A stretch of 24,373 nt of DNA from the IMG/VR virus record IMGVR_UViG_3300046542_000459, positions 1-24,373 of that record; one strand, 5' to 3'. Both the position numbers and the translations under genes were made by a program. Under the pieces are notes generated by a model. The model searched no databases and was not told where the DNA came from. It worked only from the letters and a program-made list of their open reading frames with translations. Position 1 is the stretch's first letter. Each line of letters starts with the position of its first letter. Origin of the DNA: a virus. Of the stretch, positions 13,827 through 20,712 are shown one piece after another.

Positions 13827-14735
13827 TTAAGCAGCGGTTTGGAGATTGAGCGGGGCGGGCGAGCCGTCCCCGATAGCGTGGGCCATCGCGCCGCGAACGC
13901 GCTTGGCGTCCGAGGCCTTGGCGATCAGCGCGCCCAGGTTGGGCGGCTCGATGGGGTCCAGGCGGCCGGAGCGATCCTTGGCCGGGAAGCCGTAGGGGTT
14001 GCCCTGTTGCGTCACCAGGCAGCGCACCGGCTTGTCCACCGTGCCGACGCCGCCGGGGGCCGGCTCCGCGAACATGACGTTGTTGAGCGTGGCGATAATG
14101 TCCACGATCCCGAGCATGGCCGTAGGCGTCGCCTTGCCGTCCATCTGGAGGTCCCAGGACGGCCGGCCGTAGGCGTCCACGCCAGGGTCCAGCAGGCAGA
14201 GCAAGACGACGTGCCAGGACCGGGCGTGTTGCAGTTGCTCCAGCCAGGCGACCATTTCGCGAGCGAGGAGGCCGTAAGCGCCCCGAATGTCCGGCGCGCC
14301 GGTCTTAGGGGAGAACGCGTCCGGCTGCGTCTGACACCAGGCGAAGCAAGCCCGCGTGATGACGGTCACACTGTCCACGAACAGCAGGTTGAAGCCCGAC
14401 AGGTCGAGGCCCGGCATGGAGCCCACAACCGCGTCATAGTGGGCGCGCGAATAGCAGCGATCCGAGCCCAGCGCGTCGTTCGGCCCGCCCAGGACGGCGG
14501 CGACGTTGCGCAGCTCCGGCCAGGACCAGCGGTGGCCGGCGTCCGGGGCGATCTCCGCCACGTCCACGTCCTGCACCGCCAGGTCGCCGGCTTCCGCGTT
14601 GAGGAACAACGGGACGTAGGGCGCGACCGAGCGCAGCAGCGAGGTTTTCCCGATCCCGTGCGGGCCGGGAATGACGATCTTAAGGCCCTTCTGGCGGGCC
14701 ATCCGTTCGTCAGCGGTTACGATCTTGAAGGCCAC
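13827..14735 (-). CDS. Sak4-like RecA-fold recombinase/ATPase
   Basis: The 302-residue ATPase has Walker A GPHGIGKTS (24-32), a Walker B strand NLLFVDS (Asp121) and a core typical of phage Sak4/AAA_24 proteins, which assist single-strand annealing and recombination together with a phage SSB. It starts with GTG at 14735, two bases after the previous stop. The stop codon of that gene lies within a GTTTAAAC palindrome at 14736-14743. It is followed by the SSB-like and nuclease genes, the usual partners. A Sak4 assignment is more likely than a general RecA because of size and neighbours. Confidence 0.83.
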   Translation of the reverse strand: MAFKIVTADERMARQKGLKIVIPGPHGIGKTSLLRSVAPYVPLFLNAEAGDLAVQDVDVAEIAPDAGHRWSWPELRNVAAVLGGPNDALGSDRCYSRAHYDAVVGSMPGLDLSGFNLLFVDSVTVITRACFAWCQTQPDAFSPKTGAPDIRGAYGLLAREMVAWLEQLQHARSWHVVLLCLLDPGVDAYGRPSWDLQMDGKATPTAMLGIVDIIATLNNVMFAEPAPGGVGTVDKPVRCLVTQQGNPYGFPAKDRSGRLDPIEPPNLGALIAKASDAKRVRGAMAHAIGDGSPAPLNLQTAA

Positions 14736-14737
14736 GT

Positions 14738-15148
14738 TTAAACGCTCCAGCGGCCGAAGCCGGCCGGAGCCAGGTTCGACAGGATTTCGGGGAACTCGCC
14801 GAGGGTCGCGGCCCGGATCACCAGGCCGTTAGAAAGCGACCGCTCGCCGTGCAGCGAGGAGGCCACTTGCCGCTCAACGGCGTCGCGGGGGCCGACGTAC
14901 TCAACGACGCGCAGGACGCGCACCAGGTCGCCGCCAGGCGCGGGGCCGGCCACCGCGTCCAGGTGGGTTTGGATCGCGGCCAGTTGCATACGGCGGTCGA
15001 TGATGGCGGTTTGAGTGTCGGCGGCCTCGCGAGCGCAGAGGCCGCGCCCGCCCAGCTTCACAGCCAGGCGGGCCAGGTCGTCGCGCACCACGTCCGCGGC
15101 GTCCTGCAACACGTCCCGCAGCGCGGGGATGGGGTTGGCGGCGCACAT
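14738..15148 (-). CDS. hypothetical phage protein in recombination operon
   Basis: The 136-residue protein has a helical first half (ALRDVLQDAADVVRDDLARLAVKLGG, TQTAIIDRRMQLAAIQTHLDAV) and a C-terminal part VRVLRVVEYVGPRDAVERQVASSLHG ending in LSNLAPAGFGRWSV. No family is recognised. ATG 15148 lies one base after the upstream stop; the longer frame upstream is Ser/Arg-rich shadow sequence. Its TAA stop falls inside a GTTTAAAC motif. Position suggests an accessory role in recombination or replication. Confidence 0.65.
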   Translation of the reverse strand: MCAANPIPALRDVLQDAADVVRDDLARLAVKLGGRGLCAREAADTQTAIIDRRMQLAAIQTHLDAVAGPAPGGDLVRVLRVVEYVGPRDAVERQVASSLHGERSLSNGLVIRAATLGEFPEILSNLAPAGFGRWSV

Positions 15149-15149
15149 G

Positions 15150-15632
15150 CTAGGCGGCCACCGCTTCGACGGCTTCCGACACCGTGAGCGCCGGATTGCC
15201 CGGCTTGAGGGTCCGGGCCGGCTCGAATTGCTTGCGGAGGAACGACGGCCAGGAGGTGTAAGCCTTCTCCTCAACCTTGCGTTCGACCTTGATGTACTCG
15301 CTGGGATCGTCGCCGCCGGCCGCGATCTTCGCCGAGACTTCCGCCAGCTTGGCTTGGTCCCACTCTACTTTCTTCGGGGTATTCACCTCGAAATCCAGGC
15401 CGTGGACGACGACGTGAACCGTTCCGGTGTCGGAGCCCTTGGCGTCGTAGGCGGCCTTGATGGGGTCTTTCAGGCGAGCCAGGACGGCGGCCTTAATCAG
15501 CTTGCCGGCGTCGTCCGCCTCTTTCTTGGTCGCATCCGCGAACGCCAGCAGATCGGCGAGATACGGAAGGTCCATGCTCTTGAGCATGTCGGGATCGGCC
15601 ACGATGGAGGCCAGGGCGGGAGCGTTGCGCAT
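15150..15632 (-). CDS. conserved phage protein, first gene of replication operon
   Basis: The 160-residue protein has an N-terminal helical region (LPYLADLLAFADATKKEADDAGKLIKAAVLARLKD) and a beta-rich middle (GTVHVVVHGLDFEVNTPKKVEWDQAKLAEV). It ends in a Lys/Glu-rich segment SEYIKVERKVEEKAY. I have seen similar proteins next to Sak4/SSB genes in phages, always unannotated. A GGAGAC Shine-Dalgarno precedes ATG 15632. It is the first gene downstream of operator locus C, so it leads the long replication-recombination operon. Confidence 0.7.
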   Translation of the reverse strand: MRNAPALASIVADPDMLKSMDLPYLADLLAFADATKKEADDAGKLIKAAVLARLKDPIKAAYDAKGSDTGTVHVVVHGLDFEVNTPKKVEWDQAKLAEVSAKIAAGGDDPSEYIKVERKVEEKAYTSWPSFLRKQFEPARTLKPGNPALTVSEAVEAVAA

Positions 15633-15668
15633 TGTTGTCTCCGGTGCGCTATGCCGTGGGCGTAATGC

Positions 15669-15708
15669 CCTAGGGCGATACGTCCTAGGTAGGGCAATCT
15701 GTCCTAGG
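15669..15708. promoter_or_regulatory. CCTAGG operator pair, locus C
   Basis: Four boxes are centred at 15671.5, 15686.5, 15690.5 and 15705.5. They form two 15-bp-spaced pairs offset by 4 bp, each an inverted repeat with a 5-bp spacer (GGGC-GATAC-GTCC and GGGC-AATCT-GTCC). The cluster lies 37 bp upstream of the ATG at 15632 and directly after the resolvase stop. It therefore probably controls the promoter of the replication operon. Confidence 0.78.
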
Positions 15709-15710
15709 CG

Positions 15711-16217
15711 TCAAGCGCCTGTTGACTTGCTCGCGAACGCAGCGATTAGGGCCGCCTCCGCCCTCCCGTCGTCCTTCACCCGCAGAAGCTTGTTGGCCGC
15801 CATCGGGAACAGCTCCGAGGCCTTCGCCCGGCTGGAGTTCTTGTCCTTGGTGACGCCCATTGCGCGCTTCCACTTCGCCGGGCGGACGAAGGTCATGGGG
15901 ATAAAGTTGGCCCCGAGGACCCCGCGAACGTCGCCGTAGTTGCGGCCGAATGAGAAGGCGTGGCCGGAGCCCGGCATTTGCCCCACCAGCTCCAGCACCG
16001 CGCGGGCGATGCGGTGCGACCGCTCGTCCACCCAGCGGCCCAGCTCGTACACGTCCACTAGGCCGTCCGCCGTCCTTGGCATGTCGAAAAATTCGACACA
16101 CCGTGTTACGGGATCGAGCAGAGCGAGCGCGCCCTTCAGGCCAGGGTCCACACCCAGGATTTCGACGGCCGTAGCCGGAGCGACAGGTGGCACAAGGGCC
16201 AGGGCCGGCTGATGCAT
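15711..16217 (-). CDS. RuvC-like Holliday junction resolvase
   Basis: The 168-residue protein carries the RNase H-fold start EILGVDPGLKGALALL (catalytic Asp24). A middle block contains FSFGRNYGDVRGVLGANFIPMTFVRPAKWKRAMGV, as in phage RuvC-like resolvases. The C-terminal DDGRAEAALIAAF carries Glu154 where RuvC proteins more often have Asp (DHADAxLLA type). It would resolve branched replication and recombination intermediates before packaging. It is the first leftward gene across from the repressor, with a repressor operator 13 bp upstream of its ATG, so it is probably repressed in the lysogen. Confidence 0.82.
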   Translation of the reverse strand: MHQPALALVPPVAPATAVEILGVDPGLKGALALLDPVTRCVEFFDMPRTADGLVDVYELGRWVDERSHRIARAVLELVGQMPGSGHAFSFGRNYGDVRGVLGANFIPMTFVRPAKWKRAMGVTKDKNSSRAKASELFPMAANKLLRVKDDGRAEAALIAAFASKSTGA

Positions 16218-16229
16218 TTGAGGAGTGTG

Positions 16230-16290
16230 GCGGTATGTGTACCGCTTTGCAACGGCGACGTACCGCTTTTTGTGTCTTCACAGATACCGC
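16230..16290. promoter_or_regulatory. left repressor operators (GCGGTA/TACCGC)
   Basis: GCGGTATGTGTACCGC (16230-16245) is a perfect 6-bp inverted repeat with a 4-bp spacer, followed by TTT. A second half site TACCGCTTTT lies at 16261-16270 and a third TACCGC at 16285-16290. The same sequence elements occur at the right side of the repressor gene. They sit between the divergent resolvase and repressor starts, as expected of the OL/pL region of a lambdoid-type switch. Confidence 0.78.
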
Positions 16291-16337
16291 CGAAGCAGCT
16301 TAAGATAGCCCCCGTAACCACGCCGCAAACTCGGGTT

Positions 16338-17036
16338 GTGAGACCTTTGGAACCTCAGGAAGACAAGTCGCCCACCGTTCTCCAGGCCCGCGTAACCGAG
16401 CGGCTGGAGACACTTGGCTTGAAGCCAGCACCGGCGAGCATCAAGGCGGGGGTCCACAAGGACACCGTGCGGAACATCCTGCGCGGCAGATCGGCGCACC
16501 CGGCCTACGAGACCCTTGCAGCGCTGGCCCAGGCCCTGGAATGCGCGCCGGGCTATTTGACAGGCGATCAAGCGGACGCCATGTCGCACCCCAACGCTAG
16601 TGTGGAGGCGGCAGGGGCCGAGAGACTAATCGTGAGACATGAAGTAGGCGCGGGGTACTGGCGCAGCAGCGTAAATCAGCTTCCGCTTGGCGAGGGTGTT
16701 GTCGCACCGGCCGAGGAATACAGTAACTTTGCCCAATGGCTTGAGAAGGTATTGGGCCGGGGATTTGACACCGAGTACCCGGAGGGCACGCTTATTCACG
16801 TAGTTGACGCCTCCGCTATTGGTCACGCGCCCCGCCAGGGGGACCACGTTGTTGTGACCCGCATCCGGGCTGACGGTGAAGCTTCCGAGCGGTCGATTCG
16901 CGAGGTGACCTTTGACGGCGCGCGCCGGCTGTTCACGGCCAAGTCCACCGACCCGGAGCTGAACGGGGCTATCGAGCTTGGGCCGCATGACAGGGTTGCA
17001 GCCCTCATCCTAGGGTCGTACCGGCCACGCCGCTAA
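16338..17036 (+). CDS. CI-type phage repressor, S24 fold lacking catalytic Ser and Lys
   Basis: The 232-residue protein has an N-terminal helix-turn-helix (residues 18-70; SIKAGVHKDTVRNILRGR) and a C-terminal LexA/CI-like S24 domain (about 125-232; YPEGTLIHVVDA, GDHVVVTR, STDPEL). In this repressor family the cleavage serine lies in GxSMxxxYPxGT. Here the segment reads GRGFDTEYPEGT, with Gly142 for Ser and Phe143 for Met. The base lysine of the E-x-T-L-K motif appears as Arg188 in ERSIREV. It should therefore not self-cleave with RecA. I prefer GTG 16338, since the frame from ATG 16212 would translate through the operators. Operators flank the gene. It holds one of the four GANTC sites (16895). 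Confidence 0.85.
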   Translation: MRPLEPQEDKSPTVLQARVTERLETLGLKPAPASIKAGVHKDTVRNILRGRSAHPAYETLAALAQALECAPGYLTGDQADAMSHPNASVEAAGAERLIVRHEVGAGYWRSSVNQLPLGEGVVAPAEEYSNFAQWLEKVLGRGFDTEYPEGTLIHVVDASAIGHAPRQGDHVVVTRIRADGEASERSIREVTFDGARRLFTAKSTDPELNGAIELGPHDRVAALILGSYRPRR

Positions 17037-17047
17037 AAAAACGGAAC

Positions 17048-17090
17048 TTGTACCGCTTTTCTGCGTTGACGCGGTACGTGTACCACTTTA
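17048..17090 (+). promoter_or_regulatory. early rightward promoter with repressor operators
   Basis: A half site TTGTACCGCTTTT (17048-17060) precedes the inverted repeat GCGGTACGTGTACCAC (17071-17086). A -35-like TTGACG (17066-17071) abuts the repeat, and a TTTAGC sequence (17087-17092) lies about 15 bp downstream as a possible -10. Repressor bound here would block polymerase. The first gene starts at 17142 after a GGAGGA ribosome site. This corresponds to the OR/pR position of lambdoid phages. Confidence 0.7.
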
Positions 17091-17141
17091 GCACAACCTC
17101 CAGGCAAGGGCGTTCGCCCGGCCCACCTGGAGGAACCCCAC

Positions 17142-17444
17142 ATGAGCACGACCACCTCCCGCCGCGAGCTGTTGGACAGCCGCGACCCCTACGACGCGGG
17201 AATTCTCGGATACGACGGCCGGCGTGATCCGGCCCAGGACGGCGAAGGTCTGATCTTCTCCGTTGAGCGCGGTACGCCCAACGCCCCGTGGTTCTACATT
17301 CAGACCGCAGAGGGCGAGAGCGCCCCCATCCACCACCACACCATGCGGCAGATCGCGGAGGAGGCCTTGCGCTACCTCGCGCACCACACGCCGCCGGCCA
17401 ACGACGCCGCCCTAGCCGCCGCCAACGATCAGGTGGCAGCGTGA
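17142..17444 (+). CDS. hypothetical early protein
   Basis: The 100-residue protein has no recognised domain. The first 35 residues are polar (TSRRELLDSRDPYDAGILGYDGRRD). A beta-like segment follows (EGLIFSVERGTPNAPWFYIQ), then a helical tail (HHTMRQIAEEALRYLAHH). GGAGGA eight bases before the ATG is one of the best ribosome sites in the window, suggesting strong expression. It is the first gene after the repressor-controlled early promoter, a slot often used for host takeover or Cro-like functions. No helix-turn-helix is visible. Confidence 0.72.
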   Translation: MSTTTSRRELLDSRDPYDAGILGYDGRRDPAQDGEGLIFSVERGTPNAPWFYIQTAEGESAPIHHHTMRQIAEEALRYLAHHTPPANDAALAAANDQVAA

Positions 17445-18028
17445 GCGCCGCCGGCCTCAAGCGCGGCCCGCAGAACAGCCCGCCGCGCAACGTCCCCATC
17501 TACGCATGGGGCGGCTACTCGACCCGCGCGGCGGCCAAGGCTGGCGCGGTGAAGGCCCTGCGGAAGCGTGGCTTTGAAGGCCCCAAGGAACCCGGCGATT
17601 TCAGGATCACGCGGGAGGCCTCCGGCTACCGCTGGAACTCTGCGACGCCGGCCCCGGTGTCGCATCAGATCCCGCCCAGCCCGGCAAACGACCACCCGCG
17701 CGCCGAGCCCCCGAGGCAGGCGACGTTGGAGCAGAACCGACGCATCCGGGCGTTCCTGGACGACGCCTACGACGAGGAAGCCGGCCGCTACTACCACGAC
17801 GGCAGCGACGCCAAGGCGGCGGAAATGCTCAAGGTCCCGAGGGCGTGGGTGACCACCATCCGAGAGTTGTACGGCCCCGACCAGAACGACGGGGCGGCCA
17901 AGCGCAGGGCGGAACTCGACGCCGCCCATGCCGAAGCCGTCGCCGCCTCCGCCCGGTTCCTGGAGCTGGCCCAGGAAGCGGAAGCCCTCGCCGCCAAGCT
18001 CGCCCAGGCCCGCAAGGTGTTGGGATGA
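17441..18028 (+). CDS. hypothetical early protein with HTH-like and coiled-coil segments
   Basis: Starting at GTG 17441 in a GTGA overlap with the previous stop, this 195-residue protein has a compact N-terminal domain (NVPIYAWGGYSTRAAAKAGAVKALRKRGFEG, then DFRITREASGYRWNS), a proline-rich linker and a possible helix-turn-helix (GSDAKAAEMLKVPRAWVTTIRELYG). It ends in an Ala-rich coiled coil. The longer frame upstream overlaps the first early gene and is rejected. Function is unknown; DNA binding is possible. Confidence 0.68.
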   Translation: MSAAGLKRGPQNSPPRNVPIYAWGGYSTRAAAKAGAVKALRKRGFEGPKEPGDFRITREASGYRWNSATPAPVSHQIPPSPANDHPRAEPPRQATLEQNRRIRAFLDDAYDEEAGRYYHDGSDAKAAEMLKVPRAWVTTIRELYGPDQNDGAAKRRAELDAAHAEAVAASARFLELAQEAEALAAKLAQARKVLG

Positions 18029-18261
18029 TCGCAGCGAACGACAACCAGGCGCGGACCTATTGGCTCGATGCCGACCGCATCATGACCGGTGGGCTCTTGG
18101 GCGCCCGGTTCATCGAGACGGAGGAGGCGCACCAGCTCGCCGGCTACTTGTCTCGCGAAGCGCTCGCCGCCCACCAGGAGGGCCGGGAATCGGTCGCCCA
18201 GGTGTTCGCCCGGCAGGCCACCGAACTCTTGGAATGCCTCAACAGCAGGAAGGCCGCATGA
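18025..18261 (+). CDS. hypothetical small early protein
   Basis: A 78-residue protein (MIAANDNQARTYWLDADRIMTGGLLGARFIETEEAHQLAGYLS...) is linked by ATGA overlaps to the genes on both sides. The C-terminal half is an amphipathic helix (HQEGRESVAQVFARQATELLECLNS). No family is recognised. One of the four GANTC sites lies in it at 18187. Confidence 0.65.
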   Translation: MIAANDNQARTYWLDADRIMTGGLLGARFIETEEAHQLAGYLSREALAAHQEGRESVAQVFARQATELLECLNSRKAA

Positions 18262-18647
18262 CCGCTCGAACCCCCGACCAGGTGGACGCCCATGTGGGCG
18301 ACCGCATCCGCACCCGTCGCCGGGAGCTGACGCAATCCCAGGACGCCTTGGCCGAGCTGATCGGCGTGAGCTTCCAGCAAGTGCAGAAGTACGAGGGCGG
18401 CAAGAACCGGGTCAGCGCTTCGGCGCTGGTCAAGATCGCGGGCGCTCAGGGCGTCCCGGTCGCCTTCTACTTCGAAGGCCTCGGCCTCCGAGCGGACATC
18501 GCCGCCATGAGCCCCGAGGCCGCCGACACCCGCGCTTGGCTCGACAGTGAGGAAGCGTGGGCAGTCGCCAAGTACGCCGCCCGCATGTCCGCCGAAATGC
18601 GCGCCGCCTTCCGCCGGATCGCCGCCGTTCTGTCCCTCAACCCGTAG
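18258..18647 (+). CDS. XRE-family HTH transcription regulator
   Basis: The 129-residue protein has a classical Cro/CI-type helix-turn-helix: VGDRIRTRRRELTQSQDALAELIGVSFQQVQKYEGGKNRVSASALVKIAGAQGVPVAFYFEG (about residues 13-75). A helical C-terminus follows (SEEAWAVAKYAARMSAEMRAAFRRIAAVL). It resembles short HTH regulators widespread in alphaproteobacteria that have a similar C-terminal helix. Being in the early operon, it could be the Cro-like switch protein, a late-stage repressor of early genes, or the factor binding the CCTAGG operators. ATG 18258 overlaps the previous stop (ATGA). Confidence 0.85.
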   Translation: MTARTPDQVDAHVGDRIRTRRRELTQSQDALAELIGVSFQQVQKYEGGKNRVSASALVKIAGAQGVPVAFYFEGLGLRADIAAMSPEAADTRAWLDSEEAWAVAKYAARMSAEMRAAFRRIAAVLSLNP

Positions 18648-18658
18648 GAGAAAGACCC

Positions 18659-18913
18659 ATGTTTAAACGCGTTCTCGACTTGCTGTTTGCGCCGACCGTC
18701 GCCACCGCGACCAAGGGCCTTTCCCGGATGCTGGACCAGCTCCAGCGCGCCGAGGAGGCCGCCAAGCGTCGCGCCGCCGTCTCCCGCGATCTGCGCGACC
18801 TCCTGCGCAACAAGGCCCTGGAGGAGGATTGCGAGGCCAACCTTCACGACGCCGAAGCCAAGCGCGCCCGCCGTCTCGCCGGCCAGATCGACGCCTTTCT
18901 GCTCCCCAACTAG
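18659..18913 (+). CDS. hypothetical coiled-coil protein, last gene of early operon
   Basis: The 84-residue protein starts MFKRVLDLLFAPTVATATKGLSRML and continues as a long charged helix (QLQRAEEAAKRRAAVSRDLRDLLRNKALEEDCEANLHDAEAKRARRLAGQ), likely a coiled coil. A GGAG ribosome site precedes ATG 18659. The start codon is directly fused to a GTTTAAACGCG motif (18661-18671), which encodes FKR. The gene ends 27 bp before a strong terminator. Confidence 0.68.
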   Translation: MFKRVLDLLFAPTVATATKGLSRMLDQLQRAEEAAKRRAAVSRDLRDLLRNKALEEDCEANLHDAEAKRARRLAGQIDAFLLPN

Positions 18914-18939
18914 GCCGATCCTCCCCGCCTAGTCCAACT

Positions 18940-18969
18940 AGCCCCCGGCCCCGCGCCGGGGGCGCTTTT
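18940..18969 (+). terminator. rho-independent terminator of early operon
   Basis: GCCCCCGGC, a short loop and GCCGGGGGC are followed by GCTTTTC on the plus strand. This should end rightward transcription from the repressor-controlled promoter, just before the excisionase gene. Confidence 0.8.
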
Positions 18970-18985
18970 CTCTCAGAGCCCCGCT

Positions 18986-19186
18986 ATGAACGATAACCAC
19001 AAGCTCGCGTACAGCATCCCCGAGGCGGCCGACGCCCTAGGCGGCGTGAGTGAGAGCACCGTGTGGCGGATGATCCGCGACGGCGACCTGACCACCTCGC
19101 GCGTTCGGGGGCGCACCGTGATCCGCCGGGAGGTTCTTGTGGCCTACCTGGACGCCCAGGACGCCGCCCTAGCCCACGCTGCGTAG
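18986..19186 (+). CDS. xis: excisionase-like HTH protein
   Basis: The 66-residue protein is a MerR/HTH_17-type DNA-binding domain: SIPEAADALGGVSESTVWRMIRDGDLTTSRVRGRTVIRREVLVAYLDAQ. Small proteins of this type next to an integrase act as recombination directionality factors. No good ribosome site is visible, and the gene follows the terminator, so it needs its own promoter or read-through. Its 3' end overlaps the convergent integrase by 18 bp. An isolated CCTAGG occurs inside at 19036 without a partner box. Confidence 0.78.
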   Translation: MNDNHKLAYSIPEAADALGGVSESTVWRMIRDGDLTTSRVRGRTVIRREVLVAYLDAQDAALAHAA

Positions 19187-20392
19187 CGGCTCGACGTTCG
19201 AACCCACCGGGCGGTCACAGAAGTCCGCCCAGGCCTCCATGAGGGGCCGCCGACGCTCCAGGGCGTCCGAGCGCCAATAGGCCCGCTCCGTCTGATCGCC
19301 CACCGCGTGGGCCAGGGCCATCTCCGCCAGCTCCCGCGGGTAGCTGGTCGCCTCGCCGGCCCACTCCCGGAAACTCGACCTGAAGCCGTGGACCGTCACG
19401 GCCACTTCCATCCGATCCAGCACGCGCTCCAGCGCGCCGTCCGACAGCGGCTTTCCGGGCTTCGCGCCGGGGAAGATGAAGCCTTCGGTCCCGTACTCTT
19501 GGGCCACCGCGTCCAGGATCGCCAGGCAGCGCGGCGACAGCGGCACGCGATGCTCCAGCCCCGATTTCATGTGCGGGCCAGGGCAAACCCACACGCCTGC
19601 CGCGCGGTCGATTTCCGGCCACTGCGCCAGGCGCACCGGCTTGGTTCGGGAGGCGGTTAGCATCGTGAACTCTAGGGCCCTGGCCGACAGCGCCATGCGC
19701 TCGCGCAGCTCCGCCAGGAAAGCCGGAACCTCCTGATATGGCAGGGCCGTGAAGTGGCCCCGCTGGAGCCCCCGCAGACGCGGCAGCAGTTCCGACAGGT
19801 TCTCCTTCCAGGCCGCCGGGTTGTCGCCCGTGCGCAGCCCCCGGACCTTCGCCGCGCCAAGGACGCGTTCCATCCGCTCGCGCACCCGCGCCGCCGTCTC
19901 CGCCTTCGCGCTCCAGATCGGCTTGAGGGCGGCCAGCACGTCCGCTAGCGCCACGTCTCGAACCGGCATCGCCCACACGGCCGGCGCGTGGGTGCGCAGG
20001 CTGTTCTCCCATTGCTTGGCTGTCTTCGGGTTCTTCCAGCGCGGCGTCATGCTGGCGATGAGATCGAGGGCGACCGCCCCGAACGTCACCACGGCCTCAG
20101 GGGCGGGCGCTGGAGCCTTCCGCGCCTCAATCGGGTTGATGCCCCGCCCCACCAACTCCAGGGCCGCGTTGCGCAGCTCCCGAGCCTTCGCGAGGCCAAT
20201 CTCTCCCGGACCATCGCCGGCCGAGCCCAGGCCCATCTCCTTGCGCTTGCCTTGCCACTTGAACATGAACAGCCAGCGCCGCGCGCCGCTCTCGTCCACG
20301 ACCAGGTAAAGGCCGTCACCATCGGCCAGGCGCTCCGGCCCCTTGGCCGTCGTCACGGTGCGGGCGGAAAGGCCCTTCACTCGCTGTCCCAT
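19169..20392 (-). CDS. int: tyrosine-family integrase, P4-type
   Basis: The 407-residue protein has an N-terminal arm-binding DUF4102-type domain (ERLADGDGLYLVVDESGARRWLFMFKWQGKRKEMGLG). A core-binding domain spans about 100-215, and the catalytic domain has Arg249 (TASRTKPVR), Lys276 (HMKSGLEHRVPLS), His335 and Arg338 (HGFRSSFREW), His362 (ALAHAV) and Tyr372 (AYWRSD). All catalytic residues are present. It recombines attP with a host attB, typically a tRNA gene for this group; no tRNA-like sequence is seen here. The upstream region holds operator locus D and repeated TACCCCACCA sequences that may be arm sites. Confidence 0.92.
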   Translation of the reverse strand: MGQRVKGLSARTVTTAKGPERLADGDGLYLVVDESGARRWLFMFKWQGKRKEMGLGSAGDGPGEIGLAKARELRNAALELVGRGINPIEARKAPAPAPEAVVTFGAVALDLIASMTPRWKNPKTAKQWENSLRTHAPAVWAMPVRDVALADVLAALKPIWSAKAETAARVRERMERVLGAAKVRGLRTGDNPAAWKENLSELLPRLRGLQRGHFTALPYQEVPAFLAELRERMALSARALEFTMLTASRTKPVRLAQWPEIDRAAGVWVCPGPHMKSGLEHRVPLSPRCLAILDAVAQEYGTEGFIFPGAKPGKPLSDGALERVLDRMEVAVTVHGFRSSFREWAGEATSYPRELAEMALAHAVGDQTERAYWRSDALERRRPLMEAWADFCDRPVGSNVEPLRSVG

Positions 20393-20661
20393 CAGTACCC
20401 CACCACTTACCCCACCAACGGGGCCGGATTGAATGCTAGGAGCTGATAGGCGATGACAGGCCTAGGTCAATACGCCCTAGGTGTCGCATGGGCCTTTGGC
20501 AGGCGGTGACAGGGCATGACAGACAGGTGCGGGGGGCACTCGCACCGCCATACCCTCCGAGACGAAACGCCCCGTTTCGGCCCCCTTACCCCACCACTTA
20601 CCCCACCAGCGAAAAAAGTTCGGCTGACACCGCATGACAGGCTGTGACCCGGCCCCAACAA
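20393..20661. repeat. int-proximal repeat region, attP candidate
   Basis: This gene-free stretch carries two identical 22-bp copies (20396-20417 and 20587-20608), each made of two TACCCCACCA units 12 bp apart. The copies are 191 bp apart. TGACAGG or TGACAGA heptamers recur at 20454, 20507, 20517 and 20635, and a perfect CGAAACG/CGTTTCG hairpin lies at 20563-20579. Clustered short repeats next to a P4-type integrase start are what arm-type integrase and excisionase sites look like. The core crossover site cannot be identified without the host attB. Confidence 0.5.
20461..20481. promoter_or_regulatory. two-box CCTAGG operator, locus D (int promoter)
   Basis: CCTAGG boxes at 20461-20466 and 20476-20481 are 15 bp apart, with the sequence CCTAGGTCAATACGCCCTAG. 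They lie about 70 bp upstream of the integrase ATG, so the factor reading the other loci may also control integrase. Confidence 0.68.
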
Positions 20662-20663
20662 AA

Positions 20664-20712
20664 TGCGTTTAAACGCACATAGGGCATTGTGTCCTAGGGC
20701 GTATTGTCCTAG
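20664..20712. promoter_or_regulatory. TGCGTTTAAACGCA palindrome plus three-box CCTAGG operator, locus E
   Basis: A 14-bp perfect palindrome TGCGTTTAAACGCA (20664-20677) directly precedes boxes centred at 20680.5, 20695.5 and 20710.5, exactly 15 bp apart, with arms GGGC-ATTGT-GTCC and GGGC-GTATT-GTCC. The cluster is about 50 bp upstream of the SprT-like gene's ATG. Palindrome plus operator are a near copy of locus B read on the other strand. Other copies of the palindrome core GTTTAAAC are at 762, 4373, 6384, 7155, 8347, 14736, 18661 and 22213, with GTTTAAGC at 11293. Confidence 0.78.

Noticed and set aside
16235-16303. 22-codon ORF with a GAGGAG ribosome-like sequence nine bases upstream, ending before the repressor
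   Set aside because: It overlaps the operator repeats, which explain its sequence; it is short and has no other support. A leader peptide is possible but not supported.
17009-17014. Isolated CCTAGG hexamers (also 19036-19041 and 22882-22887)
   Set aside because: No partner box at 15 bp, and they lie within or at the end of coding regions, so they are not counted as operators.
17288-17440. N-terminal extension of the second early gene
   Set aside because: It would overlap the first early gene by over 150 bp. GTG 17441 gives a GTGA coupling and a normal-looking start.
20563-20579. CGAAACG-CCC-CGTTTCG hairpin as a terminator
   Set aside because: No T-tract on either side; more likely a protein-binding palindrome in the att/int control region.
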